DNA of 64,000 nucleotides from Pacificimonas sp963710205 (lineage in GTDB: Bacteria > Pseudomonadota > Alphaproteobacteria > Sphingomonadales > Sphingomonadaceae), in contig CAVPZG010000004.1 in the NCBI GenBank assembly GCA_963710205.1, positions 372,001 to 436,000 on the forward strand. Direction: 5' to 3'. Within the stretch, counting starts at the first letter, position 1; every line of letters starts with the position of its first letter. The position numbers were made by a program, and so were the translations under genes. Positions 1 through 8,772 of this stretch are shown here, piece after piece. Below the pieces are notes generated by a model. That model searched no databases and was not told the DNA's origin. It saw nothing but the letters and a program-made list of their open reading frames with translations.

Positions 1-4
1 TTGA

Positions 5-511
5 TCATCGGCCCAGCACTCCTGAAAACTCGGTCAGCACCGCCGTATAGAGATCCACCTTGAAGGGGACGATCTTCGCAGGCAGGCTTTCCGGCGCGGC
101 CCAGCGCCATTCGCTGAACTCGCGATGCTCCCCGTCGATATCGATATCGCTGTCCGCGCCCAGGAACCGCATGGCGAACCATTTCTGCGTCTGGCCGCAA
201 TAGCGCCCCTTCCAGATATTGCCGATCAGTTCGGGCGGCAGGTCGTAGCTCAGCCAGCCCGTGCTTTCTCCGACGATATCGACCTTGCCTGCCGGAATTC
301 CGGTCTCCTCTTTCAGCTCGCGAAGCGCGGCTGTGCGCGTGTCCTCGCCCGCATCGATCCCGCCCTGCGGCATCTGCCAGTAATCCGCAGGATTATCGAG
401 CCGGCGCGCGGTAAAGACGCGATTGTCATCGTTGATCAACATGATCCCGACACACGGGCGGTAGGGCAGGCCGCCCGGACCCAGCGTCTGCGGCATGGAA
501 GCGAGGCTCAT
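5..511 (-). CDS. rppH: RNA pyrophosphohydrolase (Nudix hydrolase)
   Basis: Predicted to remove pyrophosphate from the 5' triphosphate end of mRNAs and so start RNase E-dependent decay, in the cytoplasm. The protein is 168 aa, the usual size for RppH. The Nudix box runs from about residue 50 to 72 (GGIDAGE ... RELKEETGI), preceded by the family-typical YRPCVGIMLIN and YWQMPQGG. The ATG at 511 overlaps the stop of the upstream esterase (ATGA), so the two are probably co-transcribed. The second ATG (496) would give 163 aa and is also possible. The open frame continues further upstream, but that part is only the shadow of the esterase gene. The stop lies at the very edge of the window and the gene is complete. 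Confidence 0.93.
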   Translation of the reverse strand: MSLASMPQTLGPGGLPYRPCVGIMLINDDNRVFTARRLDNPADYWQMPQGGIDAGEDTRTAALRELKEETGIPAGKVDIVGESTGWLSYDLPPELIGNIWKGRYCGQTQKWFAMRFLGADSDIDIDGEHREFSEWRWAAPESLPAKIVPFKVDLYTAVLTEFSGVLGR

Positions 512-1458
512 GCGGCCTCGGCCAGCAGCAGCTTCAGGTCGCGCACGCAATTTTCGATATCCGTCTGCGCGCTCGGAATAGCCATGCGCAGCGTGATACA
601 GCCGTGAATCTGGCCCGGTGCCTCGCGGAAAATCGTGCGGACGCCCGCCTGGACCAGCTTCGCGGCATAGGCCCGGCCCTGATCGCGCAGCGGATCGAGC
701 CCGCAGGTGAACACAAGTGCGGGCGGCTGCCCGGCCAGTTCGCTGTGCAGCGGGCTCGCTGCCGGATGGGAACGGTCCTGATCGCCAAGATAATGATCGC
801 CAAACCAGCGCATTCCTTCCGCTGTCAGCAGATGCCCTTCCGCGAATTCCTGCATCGAGCCGGTATTGGCCTCCTGATCCACTCCTGGATAGATAAGCCA
901 CTGCGCCAGGATCGGGACGTCCAGCTTGCCCTGCAATTCCTGACAGACGACCGCTGCCATGTTGCCGCCCGCGCTGTCGCCGCAGGGGACAAGGCCCGTG
1001 ACCCGGTGACCGATGATGTCCGGACTGCCCGCTGCCCATTTCGTCGCCGCGATGCAGTCCTCGCCTGCCGCCGGAAACGGATGTTCGGGGGCCAGACGGT
1101 AATCCACCGCAATCACGGTCATTTCAAGGAGGCGCGATATCTCCGCACAGAAGCTGTCATGCGTGTCGAGGTCGCCGATGACCCACCCGCCGCCATGATA
1201 GAAGGTCATCACCGGCGCGGGCCCGTCCGCCGGTTTGGCCTGATAGATACGCGCATTGATGTCGTGGCCTTGTTCCGTGGGTATGGCAAAATCCTCGCAT
1301 CGCGCCAGTTCACCGCGCGGCGTTTCTGTCAGTTCCTTCATTGCCAGCATCATCATGCGCGCGGTCGGCGGGTCGACCTCATGCATCTGCGGTCCCTCCT
1401 GAGCGGCCAGCATGTCGAGGACGGCCCGGACGTCGGGGCGGTAATAGGTCTCGGTCAT
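508..1458 (-). CDS. Alpha/beta hydrolase, HSL-type esterase
   Basis: Cytoplasmic carboxylesterase/lipase of the hormone-sensitive-lipase family, 316 aa. The oxyanion-hole motif HGGG is at residues 88-91 and the nucleophile elbow GDSAGG has Ser162. A late Asp in CGLDPLRDQ and the His in GQIHGC complete the triad. The ATG at 1458 has a GGGAGAG Shine-Dalgarno a few bases upstream. It is followed by rppH with a 4-nt overlap. Its substrate cannot be read from sequence. A second HSL-type hydrolase lies at 18393-19313 but is clearly divergent from it. Confidence 0.88.
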   Translation of the reverse strand: MTETYYRPDVRAVLDMLAAQEGPQMHEVDPPTARMMMLAMKELTETPRGELARCEDFAIPTEQGHDINARIYQAKPADGPAPVMTFYHGGGWVIGDLDTHDSFCAEISRLLEMTVIAVDYRLAPEHPFPAAGEDCIAATKWAAGSPDIIGHRVTGLVPCGDSAGGNMAAVVCQELQGKLDVPILAQWLIYPGVDQEANTGSMQEFAEGHLLTAEGMRWFGDHYLGDQDRSHPAASPLHSELAGQPPALVFTCGLDPLRDQGRAYAAKLVQAGVRTIFREAPGQIHGCITLRMAIPSAQTDIENCVRDLKLLLAEAA

Positions 1459-1474
1459 TCACATCTCTCCCGGT

Positions 1475-2815
1475 TCAGGCCGCAATCCTATCGCCGAAGC
1501 TGCGGGCGGCAAGCCGCGGAATAAGGAGGGCCTGAAAGCCTGCCCGCGCGATCAGAAAGACGTTGAACGACAGCCACAGCCCGTCATTGCCCATGGGCGC
1601 GGACAGCCATAGCGCCGCTGCGTAAACTCCGGCCGCGGCCGCCATGCTGGCCAGCATGGCGCGCGTCCAGCTTGCCCCGACGAACACACCGTCGAACACG
1701 AAGCTGACCACCCCCGTCACCGGGACCAGCACCAGCCATATCAGATGGTCGCGCGCGAATGCGGCCACCTCCGGCGTCGCGGCAAAGCTGCCGAGAATGG
1801 CTTCACCGGCGAACCAGAAGACGACAGACACGATTCCGGCGACGACCAGACCGCGCCACAGGATCATGCGGATCGCCGCCATGAACCCAGCCCGGTCCCG
1901 CGCGCCGAACCGTTCGCCGTTGATGACCTGCGCCGCATTTTCAAAGCCGTCGATCAGAAGCGCGGAAAAGATGAACATCTGAAAAAGGATGCCGTTCGCC
2001 GCCAGCGGCACGGGCCCATAACCAGCACCGACCCGCGTTAGTGACGCGATGGCGAGCGCCAGGATCAGCGAGCGCAGGAACAGGTCGCCATTGAGGCTGA
2101 GAAGCGGCCGGAACGTCGCCCAGGCCAGCGCACCCCTGCGCGCGAAGACCGCGCCGACATGACCTGCCGTCTCGCCCCGCAAGGCAAAGGCGGCCACGGC
2201 GGAAAGCTTTAGATATTCGGCGATCAGGCTCGACCAGCCAATGCCGGCAATCCCCATGTCGAGGCCAAGCACGAACCACAGCCCCAAGGCGATGTTGACC
2301 AGGTTATAAGCCACCTCGATGACCAGCACCGCCCGCAGCTGCCGCCGTCCGATCAGAAGGCCCATGAAGGCGAGGTTCGCAAACACGGCGGGCGCTGCCC
2401 AGTAGCGGATATCGATATAGATCCGCGCCGCCTCCGCCACGCGCCCTTCGGCGCCGAGCGCGGTTATGCCGAACGGGACGATCAGCGGTTTCAGAAGCAG
2501 TAGCGCACCCGCGATGGCCAGCCCGGTCATCACGGCGCGCACCAGCGTTGCCGCCTGCGCGTCCGCCGTGCCGCGCTGCTGCGCGACCAGCCCCGTCGTC
2601 CCGGTTTTCAGGAAATTCATGACCGTGAACAGCAGCGCGAACAGCTTCGCCCCGACATCCACCGCCCCCTGCGCCGCGACATCGCCCAGCCGTCCCACCA
2701 CCCAGATGTCGCCGATACCGATCAGGGCGGTCGCCACATTGGTCGCCATCGCGGGAATGGCGATGGCCCAGATCAGGCGGGGATCGACGCGCGAAGTGAG
2801 GGACTGCGATGTCAC
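1475..2815 (-). CDS. MATE-family multidrug efflux transporter
   Basis: Inner-membrane cation-coupled drug exporter of the MATE (DinF/NorM) family, 446 aa, with about 12 hydrophobic segments. The N-terminal pattern IPAMATNVATALIGIGDIWVVGRLG is the usual first-helix MATE signature. The chosen start is GTG at 2815, because no ATG precedes the conserved N-terminus in frame and a G-rich stretch lies just upstream. The frame stays open to 3574, but that part is antisense to the deacetylase gene. It is divergent from the 2870 gene with only 54 bp between them, which must hold both promoters. It ends 16 nt before the esterase start, so one operon with the esterase and rppH is likely. Confidence 0.88.
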   Translation of the reverse strand: MTSQSLTSRVDPRLIWAIAIPAMATNVATALIGIGDIWVVGRLGDVAAQGAVDVGAKLFALLFTVMNFLKTGTTGLVAQQRGTADAQAATLVRAVMTGLAIAGALLLLKPLIVPFGITALGAEGRVAEAARIYIDIRYWAAPAVFANLAFMGLLIGRRQLRAVLVIEVAYNLVNIALGLWFVLGLDMGIAGIGWSSLIAEYLKLSAVAAFALRGETAGHVGAVFARRGALAWATFRPLLSLNGDLFLRSLILALAIASLTRVGAGYGPVPLAANGILFQMFIFSALLIDGFENAAQVINGERFGARDRAGFMAAIRMILWRGLVVAGIVSVVFWFAGEAILGSFAATPEVAAFARDHLIWLVLVPVTGVVSFVFDGVFVGASWTRAMLASMAAAAGVYAAALWLSAPMGNDGLWLSFNVFLIARAGFQALLIPRLAARSFGDRIAA

Positions 2816-2869
2816 GCCCCACCCCCTAGCCCCTCCCCATCGGCAGGGGAAAAGATTAAGTACGCAGCC

Positions 2870-3829
2870 GTGCCATTTCCCCTTGTCCACCATGCAGACT
2901 ATGTCGCGCCGCTTCCGGCGGGCAGTACATTCCCGATGAACAAATACGGGCTCCTCATCACGGCATTTGAGGAGATGGGCGTTGCGCCGGACATGCATAG
3001 TCCGGTGCCGATGCCCGGTGAATGGATAACCGCGATCCACGACCCGCAATATGTCGCGGCGGTGCTTGCCGGGAATGTCGACAGGGCCACGGAGCGCCGT
3101 ATCGGATTTCCTGTGACGGCGCGCGTCGCCCGGCGTTCCCTGCTCGCGCTCGGCGGCACATATCTTGCCGCGAAACTGGCGCTGAAACAGGGTTACGCCG
3201 CCAACGGGGCAGGCGGCTCGCACCATGCGCTGCCGGACACGGGGGCGGGCTACTGCGTCTTCAACGACCTCGCCGTCGCCGCCCATCGCCTGCTGACGGA
3301 GGATCACGCCAAGCGCATCCTCATCGTCGATCTCGATGTGCATCAGGGCGACGGCACGGCGGTCTGCCTGGCGGGCAGGGCGGACGTCTACACCTTCTCG
3401 ATGCACGCCGAGCGCAATTTTCCGGTCAGAAAGGCGCGCTCGACCCGGGATGTCGGCCTCCCCGACGGTCTTGGCGACACGGGCTATCTGGAGGCGCTCG
3501 ACCGCGAACTGCCATCCATTCTGGACGGATTTCGGCCTGATCTCATCCTCTACCAGGCGGGGGTCGATCCGCACGAGGGCGACCGGCTGGGCCGACTGTC
3601 GCTAAGTGACGCAGGTCTGCAGGCGCGCGACGCCTATATCCGCGATCTGGCAAGGGCGGCAGGCGTCCCGCTCGCCAGTACCATGGGCGGCGGCTATGGC
3701 CGCGATGAGGAGCGCCTCGAACTCGCGCATCGCCACGCGCGGTCGATGCTGGTGCTGGCGGGTGTCCCCATTCCCGCTTCACCGGCCCCTAGCAATTCTT
3801 TCTTTGCCGCCACGGGCGGAGCGGTTTAG
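2870..3829 (+). CDS. Histone-deacetylase-family deacetylase (AcuC/AphA-like)
   Basis: Zinc-dependent deacetylase of the arginase/HDAC fold, 319 aa. Bacterial members remove acetyl groups from small molecules such as acetylpolyamines, or from proteins. Seen: tandem His in GGSHHALPD (about 118-119), the zinc-binding segment DLDVHQGDGT (Asp154 to His158), YQAGVDPHEGD with the third zinc ligand, and MGGGYG near the end. The start is GTG at 2870 without a clear Shine-Dalgarno. The ATG at 2936 would cut off the conserved N-terminal strand. The substrate is unknown and nothing nearby points to polyamine or acetoin metabolism. Confidence 0.88.
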   Translation: MPFPLVHHADYVAPLPAGSTFPMNKYGLLITAFEEMGVAPDMHSPVPMPGEWITAIHDPQYVAAVLAGNVDRATERRIGFPVTARVARRSLLALGGTYLAAKLALKQGYAANGAGGSHHALPDTGAGYCVFNDLAVAAHRLLTEDHAKRILIVDLDVHQGDGTAVCLAGRADVYTFSMHAERNFPVRKARSTRDVGLPDGLGDTGYLEALDRELPSILDGFRPDLILYQAGVDPHEGDRLGRLSLSDAGLQARDAYIRDLARAAGVPLASTMGGGYGRDEERLELAHRHARSMLVLAGVPIPASPAPSNSFFAATGGAV

Positions 3830-3849
3830 GGCGCAGTCCGAAACAAATA

Positions 3850-3940
3850 CGTCATCCCGGCGAAGGCCGGGATCCATCCCGAACATGCGCGCCGAGGGGC
3901 GGTTTCGGAAGATGGTTTCCGGCCTTCGCCGGAATGACGA
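3850..3940. repeat. Dispersed inverted-repeat element, paired arms
   Basis: Two inverted arms face each other: GTCATCCCGGCGAAGGCCGG at 3851-3870 and its near reverse complement CCGGCCTTCGCCGGAATGAC at 3919-3938. The inner flanks (CCATC ... GATGG, CCGAA ... TTCGG) are also complementary, so transcribed RNA would form one long hairpin. Related copies lie at 10389-10486, 14497-14533 and 63349-63378, so this is a dispersed intergenic repeat. This copy sits directly before the korA start. Confidence 0.8.
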
Positions 3941-3959
3941 AACAGAGGAAGCCGGAATT

Positions 3960-5811
3960 TTGGCCACGCAAGCAAAAGAACACCCCGCCGCCGCCTCCGA
4001 ACGCGAGGCCGTCACCGTCCGCTTCGCTGGCGATTCGGGCGATGGCATGCAGCTGACCGGCGGGCAGTTCACCCTGTCGACCGCGCTGGCGGGCAGCGAC
4101 CTTGCCACCTTCCCCGATTTCCCCGCTGAAATCCGCGCGCCGCAGGGCACATTGTTCGGCGTATCGGCCTTCCAGATCAATTTCGGTTCGGACGCCATCG
4201 AAACGGCGGGCGACGCGCCCGACATCCTCGTCGCCATGAACCCCGCCGCCCTCAAGTCGAACCTCGCCGCGCTGAAGCCGGGCGGCCTCATCATCGCCGA
4301 CACCGGCGAATTCGGCGCGCGCAATCTGAAGAAGGCGCAATATGAGGAAAACCCGCTCGAAACGGGGGAGCTGAAGGATTACCAGCTCGTCGCCTTTGAC
4401 ATCAGCGCGCTGACGCTGGAATCCGTCAAGGAATTCGGCCTTGGCAACAAGGAGGCGCTCCGGTCCAAGAATATGTGGACGCTGGGCCTCGTCCTCTGGA
4501 TGTTCGACCGCGACCGCGAACCCATCATCAAGTGGCTGGAATCGAAGTTCGCCAAGAAGCCAGAGCTTGCGCTTTCCAATGCCGCCGCGCTCAACGCCGG
4601 TCATGCCTATGGCGAGACGGCGGAAATCCAGCAGGGCCTTGGCCGTTATCATGTCGGCGCGGCGGAGGTCGAACCCGGCCTCTATCGCACCGTTACGGGC
4701 GGAGAGAGCCTCAGCCTCGGCCTCGTCGCGGGCGCCAGCCTTGTGAGTCTGCCGCTCTTCTTCGGTTCCTATCCGATCACGCCCGCATCCTCGCTCCTCC
4801 ACACCCTGTCGCGGCTGAAGGAATTCGGCGTCACCACCTTCCAGGCGGAGGACGAGATCGCCGCCATCTGCGCCGCCATCGGCGCGAGTTACGCGGGCCA
4901 GCTTGGCGTCACGTCGAGTTCCGGCCCCGGCATCGCGCTCAAGGGGGAAGCGATGGGCCTCGCCATCATGACCGAATTGCCGCTGGTGATCGTGAACAGC
5001 CAGCGCGGCGGGCCTTCGACGGGCCTGCCCACCAAGACCGAACAGTCCGACCTCTATCAGGCGCTCTATGGCCGCAACGGCGACGCGCCCATGCCCGTCA
5101 TCGCCGCGCGCAGCCCGGTCGATTGTTTCGAGGTCGCCATCGAGGCGTGCCGCATCGCCACGCAGTATATGACCCCCGTCATGATCCTGACCGACGGCTA
5201 TATCGCCAACGCCGCCGAACCCTGGCACGTCCCCGACATGGCGGACTTCCAGGCCAACCCCGTCACGCATTACGAGGGCGAGGCCGTCAGCCCCTATAAA
5301 CGCGACGAGAAACTCGCCCGCGTCTGGATCAAGCCCGGCACCCCCGGCCTGATGCACCGTATCGGCGGCATCGAGAAGAATTACGACACCGGCAACATCG
5401 ACTACGCCCCCGCCAACCACCAGAAAATGACTGACGTTCGTCAGCAAAAAATTCTGGGTGTTGCGGATAGTATCCCCGATCAGAGCTTCGAACTCGGCGG
5501 GCCGGACGACGACATGGTCGTCGTCGGCTGGGGCAGCACCTTCGGCCCCATCCACCAGGCCGTCAAAGCGCGCCCGCAAAGGCGGCGCCAAAGTCGCCCA
5601 CCTCCACATCCGCCACATCTGGCCGATGCCGAAAAATCTGGGCGGGCTGCTGAAGGGTTTCGAGAAAATTCTGGTGCCGGAAATGAATACGGGCCAGCTG
5701 AAAACCGTGCTGCGCGACCAGTTCCTCGTGGACGCGAAGCCGCTCAACAAGGTGTCGGGCCAGCCGTTCAAGATCGCCGAGATCGAGGCGGCGATTGCGG
5801 GGATACTTTAG
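3960..5811 (+). CDS. korA: 2-oxoacid:acceptor oxidoreductase, fused gamma/alpha subunit (frameshifted)
   Basis: Large subunit of a two-subunit 2-oxoglutarate:ferredoxin oxidoreductase (KorAB), which makes succinyl-CoA and reduced ferredoxin. The N-terminal gamma domain has RFAGDSGDGMQLTGGQ and the alpha domain has FFGSYPITPASSLLH and SSGPGIALKGEAMGLA. The start is probably TTG at 3960, 8 nt after AGAGGAAG. The reading frame breaks at 5565-5568: GCC GTC AAA GCG leaves the family sequence, while skipping one base (GTC, then AAG CGC GCC CGC) restores QAVKRARKGGAKVAHLHIRH and runs to the stop at 5811. Corrected length is 616 aa, normal for the family. The original frame runs on to 5906 with unrelated residues. 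This is either a sequencing error in the AAA run or a real one-base insertion. korB follows after a gap. Confidence 0.9.
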
Positions 5812-6224
5812 TCTTGTTGCGGTCAATTTCACGCGAACGCTTCATACAGGTAAGCGCGCTAAATGCGGGTATAGCGTATAACGGCCTTCGCGTTCCTCAT
5901 TTTTGAGTCGGGAACGCTAGCCGCTTTGACAGCTTCGGCCTTCGGGCTGTCGCATCTCTTCGAGATATCGAGGCGGTACTCAACAATCAGACAGCCTTAC
6001 TGGCTTAAGCCGCTATCCAATCCGATTGTTTCTGCGTTCCGGCTATGATAGGACAGTTCGAGTCCACCCTTATGACCGGGCAGTCAGGCTTTTCGGGCGA
6101 TCAGATGGCCGCTACCGGCGGGTTGTTGTCTGGTCTGACGTTCTTCCTTGTTTTCATCGCCCACTGGGTGATCGCAGCCAGTTCCGGCTGACTTTCCCCC
6201 AAAAATTTCAAGTGAGCATTCATC
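5812..6224. other. korA-korB intergenic region, unusually long
   Basis: 413 nt separate two genes that are usually adjacent. It contains an inverted repeat (GCGTTCC at about 5890, GGAACGC at about 5910, with TCATTTTTGA in the loop) and the possible small ORF at 6045-6191. No tRNA, known riboswitch or transposase remnant is recognisable. The corrected korA end and the korB start are both clear, so the gap is not missing coding sequence. Confidence 0.6.
6045..6191 (+). CDS. Possible small single-span membrane protein
   Basis: ORF of 48 codons between korA and korB, ending 33 nt before korB. The N-terminal half is polar (MIGQFESTLMTGQSGFSGDQ). It is followed by one hydrophobic segment, GGLLSGLTFFLVFIAHWVIA, long enough to cross the membrane. 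A shorter version could start at ATG 6072. No good Shine-Dalgarno is seen for either start. I do not recognise a family. It could equally be a chance ORF, but the clean transmembrane pattern and codon use close to its neighbours make it worth listing. Confidence 0.35.
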   Translation: MIGQFESTLMTGQSGFSGDQMAATGGLLSGLTFFLVFIAHWVIAASSG

Positions 6225-7256
6225 ATGAACGATATGACCCCCCTGAAACCCAACGACTTCGCCACCGATCAGGAGGTGCGCTGGTGCCCCGGTTGCGGCG
6301 ATTACGCCATCCTGAAGGGCGTGCAGCGCACCATGGCGGAGATGGGCGCGCGGCCGGAAAATACCGTCTTCGTGTCGGGCATCGGCTGCTCCTCGCGCTT
6401 CCCCTATTATATGGAAACCTACGGCTTCCACACCATCCACGGCCGCGCGCCCGCGCTGGCGACGGGCGTGAAGCTGGCCAATCCCGACCTCGACGTGTGG
6501 ATCATCACCGGCGACGGCGACGGGCTCAGTATCGGCGGCAACCACATGCTGCACCTTCTGCGCCGCAATCTCGATTGCCAGGTGCTGCTGTTCAACAACG
6601 AGATTTACGGCCTGACCAAGGGGCAATACTCGCCCACGTCGCGCGTCGGCACGCGCACGCCGTCCACGCCCTATGGCAGCGTCGACATGCCCGCCGAACC
6701 GTGCAGTTTCGCCCTCGGCGCGGGCGCGCGTTTCCTCGCCCGCTGCATCGACACGGCGCAGAAACAGATGCCCGATATCCTGAAGCGCGCCCATGCGCAC
6801 AAGGGCGCGAGCTTCGTCGAACTTTACCAGAACTGCATCGTCTACAATGACGATGTGTTCGCCGGGTTCACCGCAAAGCCCACCGCCGCCGACGCGCAGA
6901 TCTGGCTGGAACATGGCGAGCCCATGCTGTTCTCAAATGGGACGAAGGGGCTGCGCCTGAACCGCGATCACCTGCGCCTGGAAATCGTCGATGTGGCGGA
7001 CGGCGACTGGCAGGCCGCCGATGTCCTCGTCCACGACGAAAAGAACAAGGCCGTCGCCGCCATGCTCGTTGAAATGCGCCATCCCGACATGCCCGTCGCG
7101 CTCGGCGTCATCTACGAGAACCCCGCGCCCAGTTTCGAACAGGACGTTCGCGCGCAAAACGCCAGGGAAAGCGCCGGAAAGGTCGTCGACCTCGCCGCGC
7201 TCATCAAGAAGGGCCAGACCTGGGAAGTGAACCAGAAGAAGCTGCGCGAGCAATAA
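6225..7256 (+). CDS. korB: 2-oxoacid:ferredoxin oxidoreductase subunit beta
   Basis: Thiamine-diphosphate-binding subunit that pairs with KorA to decarboxylate 2-oxoglutarate (or another 2-oxoacid) oxidatively, passing electrons to ferredoxin. 343 aa. Seen: RWCPGCGDYAIL near the N-terminus, IGCSSRFPYYM, and the TPP/Mg motif GDGDGLSIGGNHMLH with a following NNEIYGLTKGQYSPTS, all characteristic. The four-Cys ferredoxin domain of larger enzymes is absent, as in other two-subunit Kor enzymes. The start at 6225 is ATG. A 2Fe-2S ferredoxin gene exists at 40340-40657 but is not linked to it. Confidence 0.95.
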   Translation: MNDMTPLKPNDFATDQEVRWCPGCGDYAILKGVQRTMAEMGARPENTVFVSGIGCSSRFPYYMETYGFHTIHGRAPALATGVKLANPDLDVWIITGDGDGLSIGGNHMLHLLRRNLDCQVLLFNNEIYGLTKGQYSPTSRVGTRTPSTPYGSVDMPAEPCSFALGAGARFLARCIDTAQKQMPDILKRAHAHKGASFVELYQNCIVYNDDVFAGFTAKPTAADAQIWLEHGEPMLFSNGTKGLRLNRDHLRLEIVDVADGDWQAADVLVHDEKNKAVAAMLVEMRHPDMPVALGVIYENPAPSFEQDVRAQNARESAGKVVDLAALIKKGQTWEVNQKKLREQ

Positions 7257-7278
7257 CCCTCGACCGCCCGGCGGGGAG

Positions 7279-7298
7279 CCGGCCCCCAAAGGGGTCGG
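7279..7298. other. GC-rich hairpin between korB and the M28 peptidase gene
   Basis: CCGGCCCC and GGGGTCGG can pair around a 4-nt loop, in a G-rich 105-nt gap. There is no T-run, so it is a weak candidate for transcription termination. It may be part of another intergenic repeat. Confidence 0.3.
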
Positions 7299-7361
7299 AG
7301 GGGTGGAGGCGAGCGCGGCGAGCCTTGCGCGATTTCAAAAAACGACGCAGACCCCACCCCC

Positions 7362-8714
7362 ATGAAATATCTCATCGCCGCAATCGCGCTCCTCGCCACA
7401 TCCGCAACCGCACAGGACCTCGCACAACTTCGTGATCGCGCGCTTGCCGACACGCTCGCCTATGACATTACCGAAGCCCTCACCACCGAGGTCGGCCCCC
7501 GCCTCGCGGGCACCGAGGCCGAGGCCCGTGCCCGCACATGGGCCGCCGCGAAAATGACCGAACTCGGCCTCCAGAACGTCCGCGTCGATAGCTTTCAGAT
7601 GCCGGTCTGGGTGCGGGGCGAGGAGCGGGCGGAGATCGTCTCGCCCTTTCCGCAAAGCCTGACCCTGACCGCGCTCGGCAATAGCGCCGCCACCCCCGAC
7701 ACCGGCCTCACCGCCGAGGTCATCGGCTTTGACAGCGTCGAAGCGCTGCAGGCCGCGCCCGACAGTGCCGTCGCGGGCAGGATCGTCTTCGTCAGCCACG
7801 CCATGCGCCCCACGCAGGACGGCTCCAGCTACGGCCAGTTCGGCGCGGCCCGCCGTCAGGGCCCCAGCATTGCCTCCGCCAAGGGCGCCGCCGCCATCGT
7901 CATTCGCTCCATCGGCACGGATTACCACCGCAATCCGCACACGGGCGTGCAGCGGTTCGCTGAAGGCGTTCAGCCCATCCCCGCAGCCGCGCTGTCGATC
8001 CCCGACGCCGAGCAGTTGCAGCGCATCCTCGCGCGCGGCCAGCCGGTTCGGATGAAGCTCACGCTCACCCCGCGCCAGACCGGTGAGCACGAGTCGGGGA
8101 ATGTGATTGGTGAAATCCCCGGCCGCGAGCCCGGTCTTCCCATCGTCATGGTCGCCTGCCATCTCGACAGCTGGGATCTCGGCACCGGTGCCATCGACGA
8201 CGCGGCGGGCTGCGGCATCGTGACAGCGGCGGCGAAACTGGCGAGCGCGGACGGCAAGTTGCGGCGCACGATCCGCATCGTCTGGTTCGGCGCGGAGGAG
8301 GTCGGCCTGTTTGGCGGTCTCGACTATCTGGCCAATCGCGGCAAAGAACCCCATGCCGTCATCGCGGAAAGCGATTTCGGTGCGGGCCGGGTCTGGAAGT
8401 TCGACACGAAGCTGCCCGAAAGCGCAGCCCCCGCGCGCGAGCGCCTGCAGGCCGCACTCGCCCCGCTTGGTATTTTGTCCGGCAGCACCGATCGCGCGGG
8501 CGGCAGCGATATCGGGCCGCTTTCCGCCAGCGGCGTGTCGACCATCCAGCTGAATCAGGACGGCACCCGGTATTTCGACTGGCATCACACGCCCGACGAT
8601 ACGCTCGACAAGATCGATCCCGCAGAGATGCAGCAGAATGTCGCCGCCTGGACCATGATGATCCGCATCATGGCCGACGCGCCGGAGGATCTGATGCTGC
8701 CGAAATCCAGCTAG
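7362..8714 (+). CDS. Secreted M28-family zinc aminopeptidase with PA domain
   Basis: Exported peptidase of family M28, 450 aa. The signal peptide MKYLIAAIALLATSATAQ is cleaved after about residue 18. The middle of the protein (about 120-230) has the spacing of a protease-associated (PA) domain. The catalytic part shows VACHLDSWDLGTGAIDDAAG (zinc His and bridging Asp), WFGAEEVGLFGG (catalytic Glu pair), ESDFGAG and a terminal WHHTPDDTLDKID (zinc His). All ligands are present, so it should be active in the periplasm or outside the cell. It appears to be transcribed alone. Confidence 0.9.
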   Translation: MKYLIAAIALLATSATAQDLAQLRDRALADTLAYDITEALTTEVGPRLAGTEAEARARTWAAAKMTELGLQNVRVDSFQMPVWVRGEERAEIVSPFPQSLTLTALGNSAATPDTGLTAEVIGFDSVEALQAAPDSAVAGRIVFVSHAMRPTQDGSSYGQFGAARRQGPSIASAKGAAAIVIRSIGTDYHRNPHTGVQRFAEGVQPIPAAALSIPDAEQLQRILARGQPVRMKLTLTPRQTGEHESGNVIGEIPGREPGLPIVMVACHLDSWDLGTGAIDDAAGCGIVTAAAKLASADGKLRRTIRIVWFGAEEVGLFGGLDYLANRGKEPHAVIAESDFGAGRVWKFDTKLPESAAPARERLQAALAPLGILSGSTDRAGGSDIGPLSASGVSTIQLNQDGTRYFDWHHTPDDTLDKIDPAEMQQNVAAWTMMIRIMADAPEDLMLPKSS

Positions 8715-8772
8715 AACCCATGTCGTCGCGCGGGGCCGGGGGAAAGTCTTTCCATCCCGCGTAACCCCTGCG

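Noticed and set aside
3852..5771. 639-codon open frame antisense to korA
   Set aside because: Mirror of a high-GC gene; the sequence has no motif, and the plus strand encodes a clear KorA.
6056..6070. TTCGAGTCC resembling a tRNA T-arm between korA and korB
   Set aside because: The flanking bases do not pair and no acceptor, D or anticodon arm can be built.
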